Positions 22,364-30,245 of a stretch of 37,602 nucleotides of DNA are shown here, piece by piece. A program made the position numbers and the translations under genes. Numbering within the stretch: the stretch's first letter is position 1; every line of letters starts with the position of its first letter. The notes beneath the pieces were generated by a model. That model saw only the letters and a program-made list of their open reading frames with translations, did not search any database and was not told the origin of the DNA. Origin of the DNA: Kitasatospora sp. MBT63 (GTDB taxonomy: Bacteria; Actinomycetota; Actinomycetes; Streptomycetales; Streptomycetaceae); assembly GCF_000710465.2 (NCBI RefSeq), contig NZ_JAIZ01000669.1:2972-40573 (forward strand). Direction: 5' to 3'.

Positions 22364-24943
22364 TCAGCGGGCGCCCGCCGCGCGGTCCGCCGCCTGGGCC
22401 TTCAGCGCGCGCTCGATGCCCGCGCGGGCCTCCACGACCTGCCGGCGCAGCGCCGGCGCCGGGTCGGCCGAGGCCAGCCAGGCGTCGGTGGCGTCCAGGG
22501 TGGCCTGCTCGACCTGCGAGGACGGGTACAGGCCGACGATGATCTGCTGGGAGATCTCGTGGCTGCGGGTCTCGTAGATCCCCTTGACCGCCGCGAAGTA
22601 CTTGGCGGTGTAGGGGGCGAGCAGCTCGCGCTGGTCGGACTGCTGGAAGCCGCCGATGACGGCCTCCTGGACGTAGTTGGTGAGCTCGTCCGACTCCACC
22701 ACCGAGGCCCAGGCCTCGGCCTTGGCGGCCGCGGTCGGGCGCGAGGCCCGGCAGCTGGCGGCGTGCTCCTGGCCGGCCGCGGTGTGGTCGCGGGCCAGCT
22801 CGTCGTCGATCGCCTTGTCGTCGGCGCGGCCGGTGGCGACCAGGCGTCCGAGCAGGCTCCAGCGCAGTTCGGTGTCGACGGCCAGGCCGTCCAGCACGGT
22901 GGAGCCGTCCAGCAGGCCGTCCAGCAGGGCGAGCTGCTCGTCGGTGCGGGCGACGCCGGCCAGCGTCCGGGCCCAGGCCAGCTGGTGGTCGCTGCCGGGG
23001 GCGGCGGCGCGCAGCTGCTCCTCGGCGGCGGCGGCCCAGCGGGCCAGGCCCTGCTCGCGCCAGGCCGGGTCGGTGTAGGCGTCCAGGGCCAGCTTGACCT
23101 GGCGCTGCACCGACTGGACCACGCCGATGTCGGACTCCCGGCCGAGGCCGGACAGCGCCAGCGACAGGTAGTCGCGGGCGGCCAGTTCGCCGTCGCGGGT
23201 CATGTCCCAGGCCGAGGCCCAGCACAGGGCGCGCGGCAGCGACTCGGTGAAGCCGCCGAGGTGCTCGGTGACGACGGCCAGCGAGCCCTCGTCCAGGCGG
23301 ACCTTGGCGTAGGACAGGTCGTCGTCGTTGAGCAGCAGCACGGCGGGCTTGGCGCGGCCGGCCAGCTGCGGGACGTCGGTGCGCGCGCCGTCGACGTCGA
23401 GCTCGATCCGGTCGGTGCGCACCAGCGCGCCGTCCTGCAGCTCGTAGACGCCGATGGCGATCCGGTGCGGGCGCAGCACGGCCTCGCCCTTGGCGCCGGC
23501 CGGGAGGGCCGGGGCCTCCTGGAGGACCGCGAAGGAGGAGATGGTGCCGTCGGCGGCGACCTCGAGGGCCGGGCGCAGGACGTTGATGCCGGCCGTCTCC
23601 AGCCAGGCCTTGGACCAGGTCTTCAGGTCCCGGCCGCTGGCCTTCTCCAGGGCGCCGAGCAGGTCGCTGAGGCGGGTGTTGCCCCAGGCGTGCTGCTTGA
23701 AGTAGGCGCGCACGCCCTCGAAGAAGGCGTCCTGGCCGACGTAGGCCACCAGCTGCTTGAGCACCGAGGCGCCCTTGGCGTAGGTGATGCCGTCGAAGTT
23801 GACCTGGACGTCCTCCAGGTCGTTGATCTCCGCCATGATCGGGTGGGTGGACGGCAGCTGGTCCTGCCGGTACGCCCAGGTCTTCATCTGGTTGGCGAAG
23901 GTGGTCCAGGAGTTCGGCCACTTGGAGCCCGGCGCCTCGGCCTGGCAGACCGCCTCGGCGAAGGTCGCGAACGACTCGTTCAGCCACAGGTCGTTCCACC
24001 ACTCCATGGTGACCAGGTCGCCGAACCACATGTGGGCGAGCTCGTGCAGGATGGTGGCGGCGCGGCCCTCGTAGGCGGCGTCGGTGACCTTGGAGCGGAA
24101 GACGTACTGGTCGCGCAGGGTGACCGCGCCCGCGTTCTCCATCGCGCCGGCGTTGAACTCCGGGACGAAGAGCTGGTCGTACTTGGCGAACGGGTAGGGG
24201 AAGTCGAACTTCTCCTGGAAGTAGTCGAAGCCCTGCCGGGTGACCTCGAAGACCGCGTCGGCGTCGAGGAACTCGCGCAGCGACGGGCGGCAGTAGACGC
24301 CGAGCGGCACCCGCTGGTCGCCGTCGGCGTACTCGTCGAAGACGCCCACGTACGGGCCGGCCACCAGCGCCGTGATGTACGAGGAGATCCGCGGGGTGGG
24401 CTCGAAGGACCACACCTGGGTGTCGCCCTCGCCCGCCGGGACGGGGGTGGGGGAGTTGGAGACCACGACCCAGCCGGTCGGGGCGGTCACGGTGAACCGG
24501 AAGGTGGCCTTCAGGTCGGGCTGCTCGAAGCTGGCGAACACCCGGCGGGCGTCCGGCACCTCGAACTGGGTGTACAGGTAGGTCTCGCCGTCGACCGGGT
24601 CGACGAAGCGGTGCAGGCCCTCGCCGGTGTTGGTGTACGCGCAGTCGGCGACCACGCGCAGTTCGTTCTGCGCCTTCAGGCCCGGAAGGGCGATCCGGCT
24701 GTCGGCGAACAGGGCGAGGTCGAGCGACTCGCCGTTGAGCACGATCTCGGAGACGCTCGGCGCCACCAGGTCGATGAAACTGTCGGCGCCCGGCGTCGTG
24801 GCGGAGAACCGGACCACGGTGGTGGACCGGAACGTGCCCCCCGCCCGGGCGGTGCCCAGGTCGAGGTCGATCTCGTACGCGTCCACGTGCAGGAGCTGGG
24901 CCCGGGTGCGGGCCTCCTCACGGGTCAAGTTGGTGCCAGGCAC
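22364..24943 (-). CDS. pepN: Aminopeptidase N, M1 zinc metallopeptidase
   Basis: 859 residues, the normal length for actinobacterial PepN. The N-terminal beta domain begins VDAYEIDLDLGTARAGGTF. The substrate-recognition motif GAMENAGAVT is near residue 267. The zinc site is HELAHMWFGDL near 300 (HExxH) with the third ligand Glu in LWLNESFATFAEAV 18 residues on. A long helical C-terminal domain (ERAP1-like) completes it. It removes N-terminal residues from peptides in the cytoplasm. GTG at 24943 (MPGTNLTREEART) has AAAGGAG 8 nt upstream; the frame is open for over 900 further bases upstream, but these have no coding character on this strand. Confidence 0.95.
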   Translation of the reverse strand: MPGTNLTREEARTRAQLLHVDAYEIDLDLGTARAGGTFRSTTVVRFSATTPGADSFIDLVAPSVSEIVLNGESLDLALFADSRIALPGLKAQNELRVVADCAYTNTGEGLHRFVDPVDGETYLYTQFEVPDARRVFASFEQPDLKATFRFTVTAPTGWVVVSNSPTPVPAGEGDTQVWSFEPTPRISSYITALVAGPYVGVFDEYADGDQRVPLGVYCRPSLREFLDADAVFEVTRQGFDYFQEKFDFPYPFAKYDQLFVPEFNAGAMENAGAVTLRDQYVFRSKVTDAAYEGRAATILHELAHMWFGDLVTMEWWNDLWLNESFATFAEAVCQAEAPGSKWPNSWTTFANQMKTWAYRQDQLPSTHPIMAEINDLEDVQVNFDGITYAKGASVLKQLVAYVGQDAFFEGVRAYFKQHAWGNTRLSDLLGALEKASGRDLKTWSKAWLETAGINVLRPALEVAADGTISSFAVLQEAPALPAGAKGEAVLRPHRIAIGVYELQDGALVRTDRIELDVDGARTDVPQLAGRAKPAVLLLNDDDLSYAKVRLDEGSLAVVTEHLGGFTESLPRALCWASAWDMTRDGELAARDYLSLALSGLGRESDIGVVQSVQRQVKLALDAYTDPAWREQGLARWAAAAEEQLRAAAPGSDHQLAWARTLAGVARTDEQLALLDGLLDGSTVLDGLAVDTELRWSLLGRLVATGRADDKAIDDELARDHTAAGQEHAASCRASRPTAAAKAEAWASVVESDELTNYVQEAVIGGFQQSDQRELLAPYTAKYFAAVKGIYETRSHEISQQIIVGLYPSSQVEQATLDATDAWLASADPAPALRRQVVEARAGIERALKAQAADRAAGAR

Positions 24944-24967
24944 TCGCAGGACTCCTTTGTCAGGCTC

Positions 24968-24983
24968 GGATGCAGAGGCATCC
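24968..24983. promoter_or_regulatory. Palindrome in the pepN leader
   Basis: GGATGC-AGAG-GCATCC, 6-bp perfect arms around four bases, lies 25 nt before the pepN start. It may be an operator or an mRNA hairpin just upstream of the ribosome site. Confidence 0.4.
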
Positions 24984-25098
24984 TCCCATGCCGGGTCCGG
25001 CGTGGACCTGCGTATATCCGGGGTCGTGCGGGGGCGCACGCAGGTTTCGGAACGGTCCCGGTTGGCGTTTGACCCGGCGCCGGGTGGGGGGCTGAGCT

Positions 25099-25123
25099 TA
25101 GAGTTCAGAAGTTGAAGCTGAAC
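25099..25123 (+). promoter_or_regulatory. Candidate promoter and operator of the Rok7B7-like gene
   Basis: TAGAGT at 25099-25104 is a -10 candidate. It overlaps the inverted repeat GTTCAG-N9-CTGAAC (25103-25108 and 25118-25123), well placed for autoregulation. A TTGACC box at 25069 is too far for a standard -35. The leader to the ATG would be about 128 nt and holds a GGGGAC/GTCCCC hairpin at 25201-25218. Confidence 0.4.
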
Positions 25124-25238
25124 AGCTGGTTGAGGGATCAACACCACCGGGTGACGACCACCGAAGCCACGGAGCTCCGCCGCAATGGCGCGGCAGGGGC
25201 GGGGACGGTCGAGTCCCCGTGCCCTGGGAGGGTGAATC

Positions 25239-26441
25239 ATGTCGATGGACACACCGGGATCGCAGTCGTCGCTGCACCGGGCCAACCTCGAAAGGGTCCT
25301 GCGTGCGGTGCGGATGGCCGGCTCGCTGACCCAGGCCGAGATCGCCCGTGGCACCGGACTGTCGGCCGCCACGGTGTCCAACATCGTCCGGGAGCTCAAG
25401 GAGAGCGGGACCGTCGTGGTCGCCGACACCTCCTCGGGCGGCCGCCGGGCGCGCAGCGTCTCGCTCAGCGGGGACGCCGGGATCGTGGTGGGTGTCGACT
25501 TCGGCCACACCCACCTGCGGGTCGCGGTCGGCAACCTGGCCCACCGGGTGCTGGCCGAGGAGAGCGAGCCGATCGACGTCGACGTCTCGGCCCAGCAGGG
25601 CTTCGACCGGGCCGAGGCCATGGTCGAGCGGCTGCTGACGCAGGCGGGCTTCCGGCCGGACAAGGTGATCGGCGTCGGCCTGGGCGTGCCCGGGCCGATC
25701 GACCTGGAGACCGGCGCGCTCGGCTCCACCGCGATCCTGCCCGGCTGGACCGGCATCGCCCCGGGCAAGGAGCTGGCCCAGCGCCTGGGCATGGAGGTGC
25801 ACGTCGACAACGACGCCAACCTCGGCGCGCTGGGCGAGCTGGTCTGGGGCGCCGGGCGCGGGCTGGGCGACCTGGCGTACATCAAGGTGGCCAGCGGTGT
25901 CGGCTCCGGGCTGGTGATAAACGGCCAGATCTACCGGGGGCCCGGCGGTACGGCCGGCGAGATCGGGCACATCACGCTGGACGAGGCCGGACCGGTCTGC
26001 CGCTGCGGCAACCGCGGCTGCCTGGAGACCTTCGTCGGCTCCCGCTACCTGCTCAACCTCTTGAACGCCAACCACCCCGGGGAGTTGACCCTGACCAAGG
26101 TGGTGCAGCTGGCCCAGCAGGGTGACCTCGGCTGCCGCCGGGTGATCGCCGACGCGGGCCGGCAGATCGGGATGGGCGTGGCCACCCTGTGCAACCTGCT
26201 CAACCCGCGTCGGATCATCCTCGGCGGGGACCTCGCCGAGGCCGGTGAGCTGGTGCTTTCCCCGATCCGGGACTCCGTGGCGCGGTACGCGATCCCGAGC
26301 GCGGCGCGGCAGCTGTCGGTGGTCCCCGGCACTCTCGGGGGCCGCGCGGAGGTGCTCGGCGCGCTCGCCCTGGTGATGAGCGAGATGGGTGAATCCGGCG
26401 CAATCCGGCAGACCGGCCCGGCGGTGGCGGCCCAGGCCTGA
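25239..26441 (+). CDS. rok7B7: ROK-family transcriptional regulator, Rok7B7-like, next to a xylose-type importer
   Basis: 400 residues. An N-terminal winged helix-turn-helix (LTQAEIARGTGLSAATVSNI) precedes a full ROK domain: VVGVDFGHTHLRVAVGN, VGLGVPGPID, VDNDANLGALGE, the sugar-side GTAGEIGHITLDE, and the intact zinc motif CRCGNRGCLETF. Rok7B7 of S. coelicolor sits directly upstream of xylFGH and affects sugar uptake, carbon control and antibiotic production; the same arrangement is seen here, which supports the name. The sequence alone cannot tell which sugar it senses. ATG at 25239 has GGGAGGG 6-7 nt upstream. Confidence 0.85.
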   Translation: MSMDTPGSQSSLHRANLERVLRAVRMAGSLTQAEIARGTGLSAATVSNIVRELKESGTVVVADTSSGGRRARSVSLSGDAGIVVGVDFGHTHLRVAVGNLAHRVLAEESEPIDVDVSAQQGFDRAEAMVERLLTQAGFRPDKVIGVGLGVPGPIDLETGALGSTAILPGWTGIAPGKELAQRLGMEVHVDNDANLGALGELVWGAGRGLGDLAYIKVASGVGSGLVINGQIYRGPGGTAGEIGHITLDEAGPVCRCGNRGCLETFVGSRYLLNLLNANHPGELTLTKVVQLAQQGDLGCRRVIADAGRQIGMGVATLCNLLNPRRIILGGDLAEAGELVLSPIRDSVARYAIPSAARQLSVVPGTLGGRAEVLGALALVMSEMGESGAIRQTGPAVAAQA

Positions 26442-26505
26442 CCGGTCGGCAGAGGCGGCGCCGGGGCCGGTTGGTCTCGGCTTCGCCTTCAGGAAGATAA
26501 CGAAA

Positions 26506-26519
26506 GGGTTCGAATCCCC
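26506..26519 (+). promoter_or_regulatory. Imperfect palindrome GGGTTCGAATCCCC upstream of xylF
   Basis: The core TTCGAA with GG/CC flanks forms a near-palindrome inside an AT-richer patch (26490-26545) unlike its surroundings. It resembles a tRNA T-loop but no tRNA fits around it. It may be a regulator site for xylF; TTGAC-like boxes lie at 26539 and 26563. Confidence 0.35.
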
Positions 26520-26580
26520 GGAGTTCCGGTTTTACTTATTGACGACAAGCCGACGAGACGGGTTGACTCCCTTCCACCTC

Positions 26581-26596
26581 GCCGCAACGTTGCGGC
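26581..26596. promoter_or_regulatory. Perfect 16-bp palindrome before xylF, LacI-like operator candidate
   Basis: GCCGCAACGTTGCGGC reads identically on both strands and lies 23 nt before the xylF start. The CAACGTTG core with central CG is typical of LacI/GalR-family operators. It could also fold as an mRNA hairpin just upstream of the GGGAGG ribosome site. Confidence 0.6.
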
Positions 26597-26619
26597 TCTG
26601 TCAGGGAGGCACCCCCACC

Positions 26620-27714
26620 ATGAACGCAATGATGCGTCGCGCTGTCATCGGTACCGCCGCGGTCTCGATGGCCCTCTCCATGGCCGCCTGTGGCAAGGCC
26701 GGCAGTGACAAGAAGGACAGCGCCGCGTCCGGCGACACCAAGTCGATCGGCCTGCTGCTCCCCGAGAACGCCTCGTCCACCCGTTACGAGTCCTTCGACA
26801 AGCCCTTCATCGAGGCCAAGGTCAAGGCGCTCTGCTCGGACTGCAACGTCAAGTACTCCAACGCCGAGGGTTCCGCGGCCAAGCAGAAGCAGCAGTTCGA
26901 CACCCTGATCGCGCAGGGTGTGAAGGTGATCATCCTGGACGCCTTCGACGCCAAGTCGACCCAGTCCTGGGTCAAGGAGGCGGCCGACAAGGGCGTCAAG
27001 GTCATCGCGTACGACCGCCTGGCCACCGGCCCGGTCGCCGCGTACGTCTCGTTCGACAACGAGAAGGTCGGCGAGCTGCAGGGCCAGGCCCTGGTCGACG
27101 CCCTGGGTGCCAAGGCCGCCGACGCCAACATCGTCATGATCAACGGTGACGACGCCGACCCGAACGCCGGCAAGTTCAAGGCCGGTGCGCACAAGGTCCT
27201 CGACGGCAAGGTCAAGAAGGTCGTCTACGAGCAGTCCGGTGAGTGGAAGCCCACCGTCGCGGGCCAGAAGGTCGGCGCCGCCATCACCCAGCTCGGCAAG
27301 GACGGCTTCCAGGCCGTCTACTCCGCCAACGACGGCATGGCCGCCGCGATCATCACCCAGCTCAAGGGCGCGGGCATCACCGTCCCGGTCGGCGGTCAGG
27401 ACGCCGGTCTCGACGCCATCCAGCGCCTGGTGTCGGGCGACCAGGCCTACACCATCTACAAGGCCTACCGGCCGCTGGCCGACTCGGCCGCCGAGCTCGC
27501 CGTCGACCTGCTGCAGGGCAAGGACATCAAGTCCGTCGCCTCCGCCAGCATCGACAGCGACACCGACAAGGGCATCCCGGCCAAGCTGCTCGACCCGAAG
27601 GTCGTCACCAAGGCCAACATCAAGGACACGGTGATCGCCGACGGCCTCTACAAGGCCTCGGACATCTGCACCGCGGACTTCGCCGCCGCCTGCACCGCGG
27701 CCGGCCTGCAGTAA
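26620..27714 (+). CDS. xylF: Sugar-binding lipoprotein of CUT2 importer (xylose-type), XylF
   Basis: 364 residues, periplasmic-binding-protein-like family of the ribose/xylose (CUT2) type. The lipoprotein signal is MNAMMRRAVIGTAAVSMALS followed by lipobox MAAC, acylated Cys24, then a Lys/Ser/Gly linker. The mature domain starts SIGLLLPENASSTRYESFDK and includes QFDTLIAQGVKVIILDAFDA, IVMINGDDADPNA and AVYSANDGMAAAIITQLKGA, all typical of this fold. D-xylose is the likely ligand from the gene order, not proven. ATG at 26620 has GGGAGG about 10 nt upstream. A strong hairpin follows, probably keeping xylF more abundant than xylGH. Confidence 0.88.
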   Translation: MNAMMRRAVIGTAAVSMALSMAACGKAGSDKKDSAASGDTKSIGLLLPENASSTRYESFDKPFIEAKVKALCSDCNVKYSNAEGSAAKQKQQFDTLIAQGVKVIILDAFDAKSTQSWVKEAADKGVKVIAYDRLATGPVAAYVSFDNEKVGELQGQALVDALGAKAADANIVMINGDDADPNAGKFKAGAHKVLDGKVKKVVYEQSGEWKPTVAGQKVGAAITQLGKDGFQAVYSANDGMAAAIITQLKGAGITVPVGGQDAGLDAIQRLVSGDQAYTIYKAYRPLADSAAELAVDLLQGKDIKSVASASIDSDTDKGIPAKLLDPKVVTKANIKDTVIADGLYKASDICTADFAAACTAAGLQ

Positions 27715-27722
27715 TCCCCCGA

Positions 27723-27759
27723 GCGGGCGGCGCCTTCCTCCCCGGGAGGCGCCGCCCGC
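27723..27759 (+). terminator. Intercistronic hairpin between xylF and xylG
   Basis: A perfect 13-bp stem, 27723-27735 with 27747-27759, starts 8 nt after the xylF stop. As the same importer continues downstream, partial termination or 3'-end protection of xylF mRNA is more likely than a full stop. Confidence 0.7.
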
Positions 27760-27913
27760 CCCGGCGTGACGTGCCCACCCCCCGCCTTCCGGACGTGAAG
27801 GCGGCCGCCACGCCCCCCACCCTTTTCGCACTACCCCTTCGCGCCCGGGCCGGCGCGCGGGCGGCCGTGCCACGCCCGGTACCGGGCGGCGCGGAACGAA
27901 GGAGATGGTTCAC

Positions 27914-28693
27914 GTGACAGGCGCACCCGTACTGGCGTTGCGCGGGGTCTCCAAGCGCTTCGGCGCCGTCCAGGCGCTGACCGATGTTCAGCTGGAGGTC
28001 CACGCCGGCGAGGTGGTCGCCCTGGTCGGCGACAACGGCGCCGGCAAGTCGACCCTGGTGAAGACCATCGCGGGCGTCCACCCGATCGATGAGGGCGTCA
28101 TCGAGTGGGACGGCAAGCCGGTCGGCATCAACCGCCCGCAGGACGCCCAGCACCTCGGCGTCGCCACCGTCTACCAGGACCTGGCGCTCTGCGACAACCT
28201 CGACGTGGTCGGCAACCTCTTCCTCGGCCGCGAGCTGAAGAAGTTCGGCACGCTCGACGAGGTCGGCATGGAGAAGCGCGCCAAGGAGCTGCTCGACACC
28301 CTGTCGATCCGCATCCCCAGCGTCCGCATCCCGATCGCCGCGCTCTCCGGCGGCCAGCGCCAGGTGGTCGCGATCGCCCGCGCCCTGGTCGGCGACCCGA
28401 AGATCGTCATCCTGGACGAGCCCACCGCGGCCCTCGGCGTCGAGCAGACCGCCCAGGTGCTCGACCTGGTCGAGCGGCTCCGCGAGCGGGGCCTCGGCGT
28501 GATCCTGATCAGCCACAACATGGCCGACGTCAAGGCCGTCGCCGACACCGTCGCGGTGCTGCGCCTCGGCCGCAACAACGGTGTCTTCGAGGTGGCCTCC
28601 ACCTCGCACGAGGAGATCATCTCCGCCATCACCGGCGCCACCGAGAACGCCGTGACCCGGCGTCAGGCACGTCTCGCGGAGGACGCGAAGTGA
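27914..28693 (+). CDS. xylG: ATP-binding protein of CUT2 sugar importer, single ATPase domain, XylG
   Basis: 259 residues, one ABC ATPase domain: Walker A GDNGAGKST (39-47), Q-loop Gln88, signature LSGGQ (144-148), Walker B IVILDEP (164-170) and H-loop LISHN. Classical CUT2 ATPases such as E. coli XylG are about 500 residues with two fused domains; this one has a single domain and must act as a dimer. It energises import by XylF and XylH. GTG at 27914 was chosen because AAGGAG lies 9 nt before it; the ATG at 27905 directly abuts that site. Its stop overlaps the xylH start by 4 nt (GTGA). Confidence 0.9.
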   Translation: MTGAPVLALRGVSKRFGAVQALTDVQLEVHAGEVVALVGDNGAGKSTLVKTIAGVHPIDEGVIEWDGKPVGINRPQDAQHLGVATVYQDLALCDNLDVVGNLFLGRELKKFGTLDEVGMEKRAKELLDTLSIRIPSVRIPIAALSGGQRQVVAIARALVGDPKIVILDEPTAALGVEQTAQVLDLVERLRERGLGVILISHNMADVKAVADTVAVLRLGRNNGVFEVASTSHEEIISAITGATENAVTRRQARLAEDAK

Positions 28694-29949
28694 CCACCAA
28701 CCAGACCACCACCGACACGCCGCCGGCCGCGATCGACCCCCGGCTGCTGGTCCGCGAGGCGGGCTTCGCGGGCTACCTCGAAGAGTTCAAGCGGAAGATG
28801 AAGAGCGGCGACCTCGGCTCGGTGCCGGTCGTGCTCGGGCTGATCCTGATCGCCGCCATCTTCCAGACCGTCTCCGGCGACTTCCTGAACGCCGACAACC
28901 TCACCAACATCACCAAGTGGATCGCCGGCCCCGGCCTGATCGCGGTCGGCATCGTCTTCGTGCTGCTGCTCGGTGAGATCGACCTGTCGCTCGGCTCGGT
29001 GGCCGGCGTCTCGGCCGCCATCGCCTCGGTGCTCTCGGTGCGCTCCGGCCTCAACGAGTGGCTGGCCGTCCTGATCGCGATGGGCGTCGGCATCGGCATG
29101 GGCGCCCTGCACGGCTTCTTCTTCGCCAAGATCGGCGTCCCGGCCTTCGTGGTCACCCTGGCCGGCATGCTGGCCTGGATGGGCCTGCAGAACTCCGTCC
29201 TCGGCGACAAGGGCACCGTCAACCTGCTCAACGACGGCGTGATCGCCAAGCTCGACACCTACTTCCTCGGTGACGGCGACGTCTTCTTCACCTGGGCCTT
29301 CGCGCTCCTCGGCATCGCGCTGTTCGGCGCCGGCCAGCTGATCGACAGCCGCCGCCGCTCGGCCGCCGGCCTCGCCGCCCGCCCGATGAGCGAGATCGCC
29401 CTGCGCACCGGCGTGATCGCCGTGATCGGCCTGGTCGCGGCGTACATGCTGAACCAGGACCGCGGCCTGCCGCTGCCCCTGGTGGTCTTCTTCGGCATCG
29501 TCGTGGTCACCGACTTCGTGCTGCGCCGCACCTCCTACGGCCGGCAGATCTTCGCGGTCGGCGGTGGCGTCGAGGCGGCCCGCCGCGCGGGCATCAACGT
29601 CGCCTGGGTCCGGATCTCGGTCTTCATGATCTCGGCCGGCATGGCCTCGCTCGGCGGCCTGTTCATCGCCTCCCAGCAGGGTTCGGCGGACAAGCTGCTC
29701 GGTGGCGGCAGCGTGCTGATGAACTCGATCGCCGCGGCGGTCATCGGCGGCACCAGCCTGTTCGGCGGCCGCGGCAAGACCTGGTCGGCGCTGCTCGGCA
29801 TCCTGGTGATCCAGTCGATCATCACCGGCCTGGACCTGGTCCACGTCAACCAGGCCATCCAGTACATGATCACCGGCGCGGTCCTGCTCGGCGCGGTGGT
29901 CCTGGACTCGGTCTCGCGCCGGACCCAGAAGTCCTCCGGCCGCGGCTGA
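28690..29949 (+). CDS. xylH: Permease of CUT2 sugar importer, XylH
   Basis: 419 residues, BPD_transp_2 (LivH/AraH-like) permease with about ten or more membrane helices, for example VPVVLGLILIAAIFQTVSGD and GLIAVGIVFVLLLGEIDLSL, the latter with the family-typical GEIDLSLGSVAG. Conserved YGRQIFAVGGGVEAARRAGI contains the ATPase-contact region, and IAAAVIGGTSLFGGRGKTWS is a second family signature. GTG at 28690 overlaps the xylG stop, indicating coupled translation. It ends the xyl unit and is followed by a strong terminator. Confidence 0.92.
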   Translation: MTTNQTTTDTPPAAIDPRLLVREAGFAGYLEEFKRKMKSGDLGSVPVVLGLILIAAIFQTVSGDFLNADNLTNITKWIAGPGLIAVGIVFVLLLGEIDLSLGSVAGVSAAIASVLSVRSGLNEWLAVLIAMGVGIGMGALHGFFFAKIGVPAFVVTLAGMLAWMGLQNSVLGDKGTVNLLNDGVIAKLDTYFLGDGDVFFTWAFALLGIALFGAGQLIDSRRRSAAGLAARPMSEIALRTGVIAVIGLVAAYMLNQDRGLPLPLVVFFGIVVVTDFVLRRTSYGRQIFAVGGGVEAARRAGINVAWVRISVFMISAGMASLGGLFIASQQGSADKLLGGGSVLMNSIAAAVIGGTSLFGGRGKTWSALLGILVIQSIITGLDLVHVNQAIQYMITGAVLLGAVVLDSVSRRTQKSSGRG

Positions 29950-29966
29950 CAACTGCCGTACGGTGT

Positions 29967-30003
29967 GAGGCTCGGCACCCGAACCATTCGGGTGCCGGGC
30001 CTC
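29967..30003 (+). terminator. Terminator of the xylFGH operon
   Basis: A 17-bp stem with one G-U pair, 29967-29983 with 29987-30003, loop CCA, lies 17 nt after the xylH stop. Confidence 0.85.
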
Positions 30004-30130
30004 GTCGTGTCGGTGGAAGGGGCCATCGGTGCTGATGGGACGGCGTCGGACGACCGGCCGCCGACCCGGACGTCACCGGTGCGATCAGTACGACAACCGC
30101 CGTGCCGCATGGCGTCCGGCAGGCGGACAT

Positions 30131-30136
30131 TAGACT
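30131..30136 (+). promoter_or_regulatory. Candidate -10 element (TAGACT) of dxs
   Basis: TAGACT closely matches the streptomycete -10 pattern. It lies 109 nt before the dxs start; no good -35 is visible at the usual distance. The rest of the 296-bp gap between xylH and dxs shows only the terminator. Confidence 0.45.
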
Positions 30137-30245
30137 CGACCGGTCAAGGGTGTGCCGGCCCAGCGCCGAAGCACCCCGCACCCACGGGCGACGCCGCCCG
30201 TCGGGCTCGTCCCGGGCCCGGGAACTTGTGAACGAGGAGGAACGG

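Noticed and set aside
22259..25072. A 937-codon plus-strand frame opposite pepN
   Set aside because: It is an antisense shadow; pepN has all M1 peptidase motifs on the minus strand.
26470..26540. tRNA gene suggested by GGTTCGAATCC
   Set aside because: The T-stem pairs only three bases well, no matching 5' acceptor strand exists about 70 nt upstream, and no D or anticodon arm can be drawn.
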